From positions 1-11,815 of the forward strand of contig CAJUFF010000087.1 of NCBI GenBank assembly GCA_910585505.1: 11,815 nt of DNA. The letters are read 5' to 3'. The notes under the pieces are model-generated. The model had not been told where the DNA came from and searched no databases. It saw only the letters and a list, made by a program, of their open reading frames with translations. Positions 1 to 6,177 of this stretch are shown one piece after another. Numbering within the stretch: position 1 is the stretch's first letter; each line of letters opens with the position of its first letter. The stretch comes from an uncultured Ruminiclostridium sp. (GTDB taxonomy: Bacteria > Bacillota > Clostridia > Oscillospirales > Ruminococcaceae). A program made the translations under genes and the position numbers.

Positions 1-884
1 TCCATCGCCCAATCGAACTGTTCAGACCACTTATCCTTATTATCAAAATCTGCCGGATGGGATATAAGGATTCTGCTGGCTTTCTTGTCCGGCAATTCTC
101 TCCAGTCAAGTTTCATATCCATATCCGTTTCAATTTCCGTCTTATGGGAATGAAACTTATGGAACAGTTCTTTATCATCGGAAATATACCACTCTACAAC
201 AATCTGGTTATCCTTGCGAATCTGATTGATGCTGATATGACAAGCAGAGGAGCCTACGCTCATAGTCATCCAATGGTCTGTGCTTGCCTTTCTCTTATTG
301 AACTGCTTTGCAAATGCATGGTTTTGGAATGCATAATCATTGAAGGCAACCCAATAATCATATCTCGCTTGCAGCGTAGGGGAATTGCTGGTGTTACGCT
401 TGATTTCCTTTGTCCAGTCATTTGGCTTTTCTACCACTTCAAATTTAACGGCAATGTCAGAACTGCCGATTTGGTAGAGTTTGATTTCTACAAGGAAGAA
501 AGCAATATTCTCATCGGTGTGATTATTGAGCCACTCAATTGCAGAGCGATGTTCTTCTCTTGCTCTCTTTACAACCCAAATTACGATATCAGCAGATTTC
601 CCGGATGCATATGTAATCAGCTTGCCCAGGTGGTCATGGTTCGTATCCTCAAGCTGATTCTCGATGATGATTTTTCTGTCCGTTCCGGTTTCAGTTGCGT
701 AGATATCCACATTGAAGTCACCAACACTGGACTCCGTCTCATCAACGGTTATCTCTAATCCAACAGCATCTGCCAACAGGGTAAGATTATCCTCTTCCGC
801 AAGCCAAGGAGTGAAGTCTAATGCCTCATGCGGCCATACCTTTCGCAAATCTTTTATTTCTTTCAGTTTTCCTAAATTAATCAA
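1..884 (-). CDS. DUF4268 protein with PD-(D/E)XK-like nuclease core (3' part outside window)
   Basis: The frame opens at a TTG at 884 behind a very good Shine-Dalgarno, AAGGAGG (complement of 892-898), and stays open for 294 codons to the window edge, so the C-terminus is missing. The start INLGKLKEIKDLRKVW and the later DFTPWLAEE match, from memory, the usual beginning of DUF4268 proteins. Residues 55-95 look like a PD-(D/E)XK core: VGDFNVD (Asp60), then IIIENQLE (Glu75, Gln77), then HDHLGKLITYASG. The catalytic lysine position is Gln, as is usual in this family. The DUF4268 region proper starts near residue 155 (NDWTKEIKRNTS). There is no signal peptide or membrane segment. The role is unproven; relatives occur as stand-alone or restriction-associated genes, so DNA cleavage or defence is an inference. 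Codon use is more AT-rich at third positions (GCA, GAT, AAA, ATT) than in rlmD. An in-frame ATG at 944 would add 20 residues but has only a weak ribosome site. Confidence 0.8.
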   Translation of the reverse strand, partial: MINLGKLKEIKDLRKVWPHEALDFTPWLAEEDNLTLLADAVGLEITVDETESSVGDFNVDIYATETGTDRKIIIENQLEDTNHDHLGKLITYASGKSADIVIWVVKRAREEHRSAIEWLNNHTDENIAFFLVEIKLYQIGSSDIAVKFEVVEKPNDWTKEIKRNTSNSPTLQARYDYWVAFNDYAFQNHAFAKQFNKRKASTDHWMTMSVGSSACHISINQIRKDNQIVVEWYISDDKELFHKFHSHKTEIETDMDMKLDWRELPDKKASRILISHPADFDNKDKWSEQFDWAM

Positions 885-1092
885 CTCTATTCCTCCTTGC
901 CGTGCAATTAACCATTCTATCAACTCAACAATAGGCAAAATCATCTTGTCCACTCGACTTTGCCTATTTTCAACCTGTCAACTCAACCTATCATTTTCGC
1001 CATAAGCCGAGTGTTAAATCTTCCGTTTCACAGCCATCAAAACAATATGCCATTTGCACGGAAATGCCTTATTTTCAAGCCTTTTTCGGTAT
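885..1092. other. Intergenic boundary between rlmD and the DUF4268 gene
   Basis: About 200 bases with no convincing gene and no rho-independent terminator for rlmD. The DUF4268 frame continues upstream past its TTG to an ATG at 944 and on to a TGA at about 981-979. Beyond that stop, the same frame reads protein-like (ENKAFPCKWHIVLMAVKRKI) before another stop, which hints at a decayed coding remnant. The left half contains the repeat cluster listed separately. Confidence 0.5.
917..987. repeat. Nested direct and inverted repeats beside the DUF4268 start
   Basis: On the plus strand two 13-mers, CTATCAACTCAAC (917-929) and CTGTCAACTCAAC (975-987), are direct repeats with one mismatch. Between them lies a perfect 10-bp inverted repeat, AATAGGCAAA (930-939) and TTTGCCTATT (959-968), with a 19-base loop. 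The loop ends in CACTCGAC (951-958), an octamer that also occurs inside the 3' end of rlmD (1124-1131). The layout resembles a protein-binding or recombination site; as RNA it could form a hairpin in the leader of the DUF4268 gene. The function is unknown. Confidence 0.6.
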
Positions 1093-2448
1093 TCAGTTCT
1101 GTACTTTTGACATCAAGACTACGCACTCGACGTGTCTTGTCCCCGAAAACAAATCTGCCCCTCTGACCTTTTCACACCTGTATCCCAGCTCTCCTAACAC
1201 CTTGCAATCCCTTGCCGCAGTGGCGGGATTGCAGCTTATCATAACAATCCTTTCCGCTCCCAGCTTCGCCGCCCTTTCAAGCGCTTCCCTGTCGCACCCC
1301 CTGCGCGCCGGGTCAAGCACCACAACATCCGGCTTCAAGCCCGTTTTGTTTATTATCCCCGCCGCTTTTCCGGCGTCGGCGCAATAAAACTCCGCATTGG
1401 AAAAACCGTTCAGCTCCGCGTTTTTCTTTGCGTTTACCACGGCGCTTTCCACTATCTCAACGCCGATAATTCTTTCAGCTCTTTTGGCCATGGAAAGACC
1501 TATAGTCCCTATGCCGCAGTAAATGTCCGCTATTATCTTGCCGTCGGGTTCCGCAAACTCCGCGGCGGCGGCGTAAAGCTTCTCCGCCATAGGGGTATTT
1601 ACCTGATAAAAAGACTTGGGAGAAATGGAAACGGTATTCCCGCACATTGCGTCAAAAATTTCGCTTCTACCCGCAAGCAGAATCTCCTCCTCACCCATTA
1701 TAACATTGGTATCCTGCTTGTTAATATTCAGTACGACGCCCTTTATATCAGGAAATTTACACATAAGCTCTTTGGAGAGTCTTTGCATTTCCGGTATTTT
1801 TCGCCTTGCCACTAAGGTAACGTTTATTTCACCGCTGTAATGTCCCCTTCTGAGGCAAATATGGCGCATTACGCCCTTGTTTTCCTCCTCGCTGTACACG
1901 CTGAGCCTGTTATTTTGTATATATTCTCTTACATAATTTACAATTTCCGAAAAGACGGCGGGCTGTAAAGCGCAGTCGGTACACTCTATTATTCTGTGAC
2001 TGTTTACCGCGTAAAAGCCGCAGATAACATTGCCGTCCTTATCCTTCCCGATGGGGTACTGCGCCTTGTTGCGGTAACGGGTTATATCTTCATTTTTTAT
2101 AAAGGGCAAGAATTCGGGTTCAAGTCCGCCTATTCTCGCGAAAGCGTCTCTTATAAAGCTTTCCTTTGCTCTTACCTCCGCTTCGTAATCAATATGGCGA
2201 AAAGAACACCCTCCGCATCTTCCGAAAACAGGACAGTCGTTTTCCCTCCTGTCGGTCGACGGGATTAGTATTTCCTCTATTTTACCGTAAGAGTAACTGC
2301 TCTTCGCTTTCAGTATTTTCACTCTGCAAACATCGCCCACGGCGGACATGGGCACAAAAACCACCTTGCCGTCTTTGTCCCTTCCTACGCCTGCGCCTTC
2401 GTTTGAAATTGAGGTTATTTCCAATGTGCAAATTTCGTTTTTGATCAT
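1093..2448 (-). CDS. rlmD: 23S rRNA (uracil-5-)-methyltransferase, RlmD/RlmCD type
   Basis: SAM-dependent enzyme that makes 5-methyluridine in 23S rRNA; in Firmicutes one RlmCD enzyme can serve both U747 and U1939, so the exact target is not fixed by sequence. The 451 residues are full length. A TRAM RNA-binding domain covers about 1-61. The iron-sulfur cysteines are Cys72, Cys78, Cys81 and Cys159. The SAM loop is DIYCGIGTIG (308-317), DPAR lies at 379-382, the catalytic Cys406 is in SCNP and the general base Glu441 is in TRHVE. The ribosome site AAAAGGAGA lies a few bases before the ATG. It follows the VOC gene by 15 bases and is the last gene of the minus-strand array. The 3' coding end is intact. 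The TRHVECVV region is noteworthy because rum-family 3' ends have been reported as integration sites of phages and ICEs in streptococci. Confidence 0.95.
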   Translation of the reverse strand: MIKNEICTLEITSISNEGAGVGRDKDGKVVFVPMSAVGDVCRVKILKAKSSYSYGKIEEILIPSTDRRENDCPVFGRCGGCSFRHIDYEAEVRAKESFIRDAFARIGGLEPEFLPFIKNEDITRYRNKAQYPIGKDKDGNVICGFYAVNSHRIIECTDCALQPAVFSEIVNYVREYIQNNRLSVYSEEENKGVMRHICLRRGHYSGEINVTLVARRKIPEMQRLSKELMCKFPDIKGVVLNINKQDTNVIMGEEEILLAGRSEIFDAMCGNTVSISPKSFYQVNTPMAEKLYAAAAEFAEPDGKIIADIYCGIGTIGLSMAKRAERIIGVEIVESAVVNAKKNAELNGFSNAEFYCADAGKAAGIINKTGLKPDVVVLDPARRGCDREALERAAKLGAERIVMISCNPATAARDCKVLGELGYRCEKVRGADLFSGTRHVECVVLMSKVQN

Positions 2449-2463
2449 ATATCTCCTTTTGTA

Positions 2464-2811
2464 CTATGCTTTCGGAAAGCTTCTGAATACAATAATGTTA
2501 CCGTCCGGATCGCAAAAACGCATGTTTCTTGCACCCCACGGACGGGTTTCGGGTTTGTCAAGTATTTCAATGCCCAACGCATTAAGCCGTATATACTCTG
2601 TATCAACATCATCTACGGTAAACACCATATTCATATTTGAATTTCCACCCTCAGCATCGTCACATTTGAGAATGGCCAAAAATGCGCCCTGAGTATGTAT
2701 TTCCTGATGTACCTCATCATCACAGTCAGAGGTTGTCTGAAGAATCTTTTTATAAAAATCAGATAAACGTCTGACGTCTTTTGTTATAAGTCCTATTCCC
2801 GAAAATATCAA
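2464..2811 (-). CDS. VOC (glyoxalase/bleomycin-resistance fold) protein lacking usual metal ligands
   Basis: A 115-residue single VOC module: an N-terminal beta-alpha unit (FSGIGLITKDVRRLSDFYKKI), a middle MVFTVDDVDTEY segment, and a C-terminal PWGARNMRFCDPDGN segment typical of the fold. The start is a TTG at 2811, supported by GGAGG nine bases upstream inside the previous gene and by a TTGA overlap with that gene's stop, so translation is probably coupled. Positions that carry metal ligands in metal-dependent members appear replaced: Gly5 for the first His, Asn61 for the middle His and Val108 for the C-terminal Glu. A metal-free binding or sequestering protein is therefore more likely than a glyoxalase or dioxygenase. 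The substrate is unknown. Confidence 0.85.
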   Translation of the reverse strand: MIFSGIGLITKDVRRLSDFYKKILQTTSDCDDEVHQEIHTQGAFLAILKCDDAEGGNSNMNMVFTVDDVDTEYIRLNALGIEILDKPETRPWGARNMRFCDPDGNIIVFRSFPKA

Positions 2812-3272
2812 TGTATGTTTCCTCCCTCATAATCGTTATCAGATACCACCTCAAATTCCTCGCATACAAGCTCCATATCCTCACTAAACTTAACCCCGAC
2901 CTCGCCAAGCTCTTTTGTGAAAAAATCCTTGTGAACTTTCCTCCAGTATTCAAGGCTTCTGTCGCCCTCTCCTTCTTTATAGGCGTGTTCTTCCGAAATA
3001 TTACAAAACCGCTCAATATATACTTTTACGGTTTTGATTACGCATACCGCCTCGTCCCTTGAATTTAAAATAACACTGTATTCCCCCGCTTTCGGCAGCT
3101 CTTCGTCCTCTTTTTCATACAAATAATAAGCGGAGCAGGTGGCTGTCTTTATCCCGTTTACCGTCAGCTCTGCCAGTTTATCGGAATCGTCACCGAAAGC
3201 CCAGACTTCGTATTCCTCGTTTTCAAGATTATTTTCCTTTGAAAAAATCTCCCACATTTCTTTTGCCGTCAT
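2808..3272 (-). CDS. ASCH domain protein
   Basis: A protein of 154 residues with the ASCH fold signature: an N-terminal helix (MWEIFSKEN), YEVWAFGDDSDKLAELTVNGIKTATCSAYYLYE, where G40-I-K42-T-A-T fits the family GxKxxT motif, a central GEYSVILN beta unit and a C-terminal YWRKVHKDFF segment. ASCH proteins are related to PUA-like RNA-binding folds; some members hydrolyse N4-acetylcytidine, but that activity cannot be assigned here. An ATG also occurs at 3278 in frame, but it lies only one base after the GGAG of the ribosome site. The ATG at 3272 has seven bases of spacing and is chosen. The 3' end overlaps the VOC start (TTGA). It follows the flavoprotein gene by about 30 bases, which suggests co-transcription. 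Confidence 0.88.
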   Translation of the reverse strand: MTAKEMWEIFSKENNLENEEYEVWAFGDDSDKLAELTVNGIKTATCSAYYLYEKEDEELPKAGEYSVILNSRDEAVCVIKTVKVYIERFCNISEEHAYKEGEGDRSLEYWRKVHKDFFTKELGEVGVKFSEDMELVCEEFEVVSDNDYEGGNIH

Positions 3273-3301
3273 TTTCATTCTCCTTTAAACAATCAACCCG
3301 T

Positions 3302-4006
3302 TTAGAATTTGTTCTTTTTATTCCACGGACGCTTTTTGCCCGTCCAGCCCTTTTCCTTCCAATACTCCGCGTCCGCCGGATTAAAGCCGTTTCTTTGCAT
3401 TATTCCCATAATGTTAAAAAACGTTATTGTTTTAAGCGAGGGCTTAACTCTGCCATTCTTTTTTATGATTTTGTGCGCCAATACGGAAAGCTTATTGTCA
3501 TACGCCCGCTTTTTCTTGTCCTTAACCCTCTCCCATGAGGTTTCGTTCACCGCCGCGCCGAACCTGTATATCTTTCCCACGCCCCACCAAAAGGCGCTGT
3601 CCGCCATATCCTTATTAGTGCTTTTCATGCCCGCACCGGCAGCGGTTGAAATACAAACTGCCTGCTTTGAAAACATACTTTCCTCCGGTCGATGCACAAG
3701 CCAACGCCAGCCGTAGTGATCAAGAAAAGCTTTCATAGCGCCCGTGACGTGATAGACATAAACGGGACTCGCCAATATTATAACGTCCGATTCGTCTATC
3801 GCACGGGTTATGGGGGAAAGCTTTTCAAAGTGGGGGCACTGTGTTTCCGATTCAATGAAGCATCTTGTACATCCTACGCAAAATTTGTCAAAATCCTTGG
3901 GAAGAAAAAATTCCGTAATTTCGCCGCCCAGTTTTTCCGCGAGGGAACGCGCCAGATGATATGTAGAGCCTTTATGGCTCTGGCCGTGTACTAAAGTTAC
4001 TTTCAT
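3302..4006 (-). CDS. Flavodoxin-fold NAD(P)H-dependent oxidoreductase with iron-sulfur-flavoprotein cysteine motif
   Basis: A 234-residue protein with the flavodoxin-like start MKVTLVHGQSHKGSTYHLA (FMN phosphate loop) and the ILASPVYVYHVTGAMKAFLDH segment seen in FMN reductases of this group. Residues 43-57 carry Cys43-X2-Cys46-X2-Cys49-X7-Cys57. This fits the compact CX2CX2CX4-7C motif known from iron-sulfur flavoprotein (Isf), so FMN plus a 4Fe-4S cluster is plausible, though many related oxidoreductases keep only some of these cysteines. The C-terminal 40 residues are basic (ending in a WTGKKRPWNKKNKF-like stretch). It is probably a cytosolic electron-transfer or stress-detoxification enzyme; the substrate is unknown. 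The start at 4006 follows GAGAGGA by about ten bases; a two-codon ATG ORF lies between. A palindromic element separates it from the acetyltransferase genes upstream. Confidence 0.87.
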   Translation of the reverse strand: MKVTLVHGQSHKGSTYHLARSLAEKLGGEITEFFLPKDFDKFCVGCTRCFIESETQCPHFEKLSPITRAIDESDVIILASPVYVYHVTGAMKAFLDHYGWRWLVHRPEESMFSKQAVCISTAAGAGMKSTNKDMADSAFWWGVGKIYRFGAAVNETSWERVKDKKKRAYDNKLSVLAHKIIKKNGRVKPSLKTITFFNIMGIMQRNGFNPADAEYWKEKGWTGKKRPWNKKNKF

Positions 4007-4040
4007 AACATAATGTTCCTCTCAAAGTATTTATGGCAAT

Positions 4041-4188
4041 ACCGCATAAATATTGTCGTGCAGACGCGCAGTCGGCTTTTTCGTCAGATTGTCCAAAACG
4101 ACGCAGGAATACCGGCGTATTTCAAGGAGTTTTGGGTAAAAATGACGGAAAAGATGAAAGCGTATGCGCAGCGCGGTATTTGCGCGGT
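4041..4188. repeat. Imperfect long palindromic element, copy 1
   Basis: The gap between two minus-strand genes folds back on itself around 4114. Paired blocks from outside in: ACCGCATAAATA (4041-4052) with TATTTGCGCGGT (4177-4188), 10 of 12; CTTTTTCGTCA (4076-4086) with TGACGGAAAAG (4143-4153), 10 of 11; CCAAAA (4093-4098) with TTTTGG (4130-4135); and the centre AATAC-CGGC-GTATT (4108-4121). Read on the minus strand, the centre is CTTGAAATACGCCGGTATTC, nearly the same core as in copy 2 at 9753-9773. There is no SD-supported ORF inside. It may be a MITE-like or REP-like intergenic element, or a structured RNA within the transcript. Confidence 0.7.
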
Positions 4189-4194
4189 TCCGCC

Positions 4195-4671
4195 TTATAT
4201 TTTAACGGTATATTTCATAGGCGTATATCTTATTCCGTCTTGTTCCTGCTCCTCGGATAAAGCCTCAAATCCAATATGCAGATAAAAGCCCTTACCGTAA
4301 GGAGAGGAATTCAGCGTAATCTCCTCAAGCTCCGGATTTTCTCTTAAAAGATCATCGAGCATAAACTTAAAAATTGCTGTCGCAACGCCCTGACGGTGAT
4401 ATTCTTTTTTTGTGAAAACAAGATTTATATGAGTTTTGTTTGAGCGCATACCGATTATACCGATAATTTTTCCTTTGTCAAAAGCGGCGTATATTGGACA
4501 CTCGCCCTTTTTGCACCTTTCGATAAAAACTTTGTTTTGTACGATGTCCCGCTTGAAGGTTTCAACACCTTCCGGCTTGTAATCGGGCGCTTCAAACTGC
4601 ATAAACACATCCAAGGCCAAAGAAAGCGCTTCGTCAACCTCGTTTTGGTTTATTTTTCTTATATCATACAT
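4195..4671 (-). CDS. GNAT family N-acetyltransferase
   Basis: A 158-residue protein with a single GNAT domain. Acetyl-CoA motif A is INLVFTKKEYHRQGVATAI (82-100), with the pyrophosphate loop R93-Q-G-V-A. Motif B is the NSSPYGKGFYLHIGFE region (121-136), with Tyr130 in the place of the usual general-acid tyrosine. It transfers acetyl from acetyl-CoA to an amine; the substrate is not predictable. AAGGAAGGA precedes the ATG at 4671, 14 bases after the stop of the preceding acetyltransferase, so the two are very likely one operon. The stop lies only about 7 bases from the outer arm of the palindromic element. Confidence 0.92.
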   Translation of the reverse strand: MYDIRKINQNEVDEALSLALDVFMQFEAPDYKPEGVETFKRDIVQNKVFIERCKKGECPIYAAFDKGKIIGIIGMRSNKTHINLVFTKKEYHRQGVATAIFKFMLDDLLRENPELEEITLNSSPYGKGFYLHIGFEALSEEQEQDGIRYTPMKYTVKI

Positions 4672-4685
4672 ACTTTTTTCCTTCC

Positions 4686-5204
4686 TTACAACGTCTTACC
4701 GAAAATAAAGCTGTCATAAGCCACATTCATATTGTATTTTTTGAAGCTACTCTCTTTGACAACCTCAAATCCCAACTTTTTAAGCAGCTCGCAGGAAGCG
4801 CTGTTTTCCCTTGCCGCTTCGGCGGTAACCCTTTTGCCGCCCACCGACCTTATCCACTTTATCAGCGTTGTTACCATATCCATTCCGAAGCCCTGCCGCC
4901 AATAGGATTTATGTACGCAGTAGCCTATATCGTAAGCCGTCCCGCCGTCGTCGGGAAACGCACAGCACGTGCCCACAGGCACGCCCGTTTCCTCAAGCTC
5001 CGCCACGAAATAAAACCCCAAAGGGCTGTCCTCAAGTCCGTCGACAGCCCTCTGAAACTTTTCGTCAATAAATTCCTTTTCGGGATCGCTTAAATATTTT
5101 CCGTTTTCCCCGTCAAACCATATCCCGCTTACAAAATCAAGATCGGATTTCCGATAGCTTCTTAAAGCTGTTTTCTCTCCCAACAGTTTACCTTCGATTT
5201 TCAT
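4686..5204 (-). CDS. GNAT acetyltransferase, RimJ/RimL-like
   Basis: A 172-residue acetyltransferase of the RimJ/RimL-like type. The start is LLGEKTALRSYRKSDLDFV, the acetyl-CoA loop is YWRQGFGMDMV (101-111, R103-Q-G-F-G), and NSASCELLKKLGFEVV (134-149) is motif B. Such enzymes acetylate protein N-termini or small amines; the substrate is open. I place the start at the ATG at 5204, which shares its A with the TAA of the deaminase gene (TAATG) and has GGTGG at good distance. An ATG four codons upstream (5216) lacks a ribosome site. Translation is probably coupled to the deaminase gene. Confidence 0.92.
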   Translation of the reverse strand: MKIEGKLLGEKTALRSYRKSDLDFVSGIWFDGENGKYLSDPEKEFIDEKFQRAVDGLEDSPLGFYFVAELEETGVPVGTCCAFPDDGGTAYDIGYCVHKSYWRQGFGMDMVTTLIKWIRSVGGKRVTAEAARENSASCELLKKLGFEVVKESSFKKYNMNVAYDSFIFGKTL

Positions 5205-5596
5205 TATATCCACCATTCGGGGGTAAGCTCTCCAAGAGTCATTACCCTGTTGTTTTCATAATTCATCATTATCTCTATATCCTTGTAGCCCTTCGGCATA
5301 AGCTGAACCATCAGTTCGCGGCAAGCGCCGCAGGGAGCGCCGCTTTTTCCGTCGCCCATAATACACAGTACCTTTGAAATTCTGTCCTCGCCGTTTGTAA
5401 TCATATTGAAAATCGCGTTTCTTTCGGCGCAAATACCGAGAGTGGAACAGGTATCTATACATACCCCAGTATATATTTTTCCCGATGAGGATAAAACAGC
5501 CGCCGCGACTCCGCCCGCGTCAATATAATCGGAAATTTTTCTGTATCTTTGCACAGACTTTGCCGCTTCAAGCATTTCCTTCCAGATATTTTCCAT
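5204..5596 (-). CDS. cdd: Cytidine deaminase family protein
   Basis: A zinc hydrolase of 130 residues, the normal length for homotetrameric cytidine deaminase. The zinc site is C56-A-E58 (catalytic Glu58) in ICAERNAIF, with Cys89 and Cys92 in PCGACRE. The three-cysteine pattern is the one seen in Bacillus-type Cdd. It would convert cytidine or deoxycytidine to uridine for salvage. The substrate-side N-terminus is less standard: typical Cdd has a YS-P-S-FxVGAAL stretch, here YRKISDYIDAGGVAAAVL, so a blasticidin-deaminase-like or other nucleoside specificity is possible. AAAGGGA precedes the ATG. It is the first gene of a deaminase-GNAT-GNAT unit behind an 85-base gap. Confidence 0.85.
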   Translation of the reverse strand: MENIWKEMLEAAKSVQRYRKISDYIDAGGVAAAVLSSSGKIYTGVCIDTCSTLGICAERNAIFNMITNGEDRISKVLCIMGDGKSGAPCGACRELMVQLMPKGYKDIEIMMNYENNRVMTLGELTPEWWI

Positions 5597-5681
5597 GACA
5601 ATTCCCTTTCCGTATATTTAATAGCAGTTCCATGTAAATTATCATAGCTTGTGCGATTTTACCGTTTAAACCAAATGAAAT

Positions 5682-6176
5682 TTAAAACGTAATTTTCATC
5701 AACCATTTTTCCGCTTCTTCTCTTGCATTGAAAATGATAACTTCTTTATTGTGCTTATATTTATCCAATAATTGATAAACCTTTGGGAGCTGCTGGGGAA
5801 TATAGCTTTTTACTTCATTCAGAAGCATTGAGTCTGCTTCCACAACTTCCCAAGGCATATCGTCCCTTTTTGTTCCTTCGCGTTCTCTGATTCCTTGCAT
5901 ACATATTTCATAAGGAATATCAAACAAAATTATTGTATCACAAGCATGCATTCTCATTTCCATAGTTCTGGAGTAGTTACCGTCCATAATCCAAGCATCA
6001 TTTGGAAAAATTCTTTTAAGCGTTTCATCAAATTCCACTCTGCCGATATGTGTTTTATCAGGTTTATGCCAAATCATATCCAAGTGATACAGCGGTATTC
6101 CGGTTATGCTATGGAGCTTCTTTGCAAAGTAGCTTTTCCCCGCTCCCGGACAGCCTATGATAATTACCTTTTTCAT
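5682..6176 (-). CDS. FlaR-type P-loop kinase/ATPase (topology modulation protein family)
   Basis: A 164-residue P-loop protein: Walker A GCPGAGKS (8-15), YHLDMIWHKP (30-39), and AWIMDGNYSRTMEMRM (61-76), the DGNY motif that marks the FlaR/adenylate-kinase-like family. ILFDIPYEICMQGIRERE holds the lid arginines. It is annotated in relatives as DNA topology modulation protein, but a nucleotide or small-molecule kinase role is equally plausible. The open frame extends 46 codons further into prfB, but homology starts at MKKVIII, so the ATG at 6176 is chosen; one base separates it from the prfB stop and AGGAATGAG is its ribosome site. Its codon use is clearly more AT-rich than that of prfB or the GNAT genes, suggesting a later arrival. 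Confidence 0.85.
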   Translation of the reverse strand: MKKVIIIGCPGAGKSYFAKKLHSITGIPLYHLDMIWHKPDKTHIGRVEFDETLKRIFPNDAWIMDGNYSRTMEMRMHACDTIILFDIPYEICMQGIREREGTKRDDMPWEVVEADSMLLNEVKSYIPQQLPKVYQLLDKYKHNKEVIIFNAREEAEKWLMKITF

Positions 6177-6177
6177 T

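Noticed and set aside
57..758. Plus-strand 233-codon open frame
   Set aside because: It is antisense to the DUF4268 frame, which has the recognised motifs and the ribosome site; the plus-strand peptide has no family features.
1030..1075. Possible rlmD terminator around GGCATTTCCGTGCAAATGGC
   Set aside because: Only about five pairs form and no T-run follows on the minus strand.
2110..2135. GGTTCAAGTCC, like a tRNA T-loop
   Set aside because: It is inside rlmD coding sequence, with no acceptor stem or anticodon arm around it. No tRNA or rRNA gene was found in the window.
4013..4285. Plus-strand 90-codon frame across the 4007-4194 gap
   Set aside because: It lies on the palindromic element and runs antisense into the GNAT gene; no family features.
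5597..5681. Promoter for the cdd unit (TATGAT/GATAAT on the minus strand)
   Set aside because: No acceptable -35 box at 16-18 bases; too weak to list.
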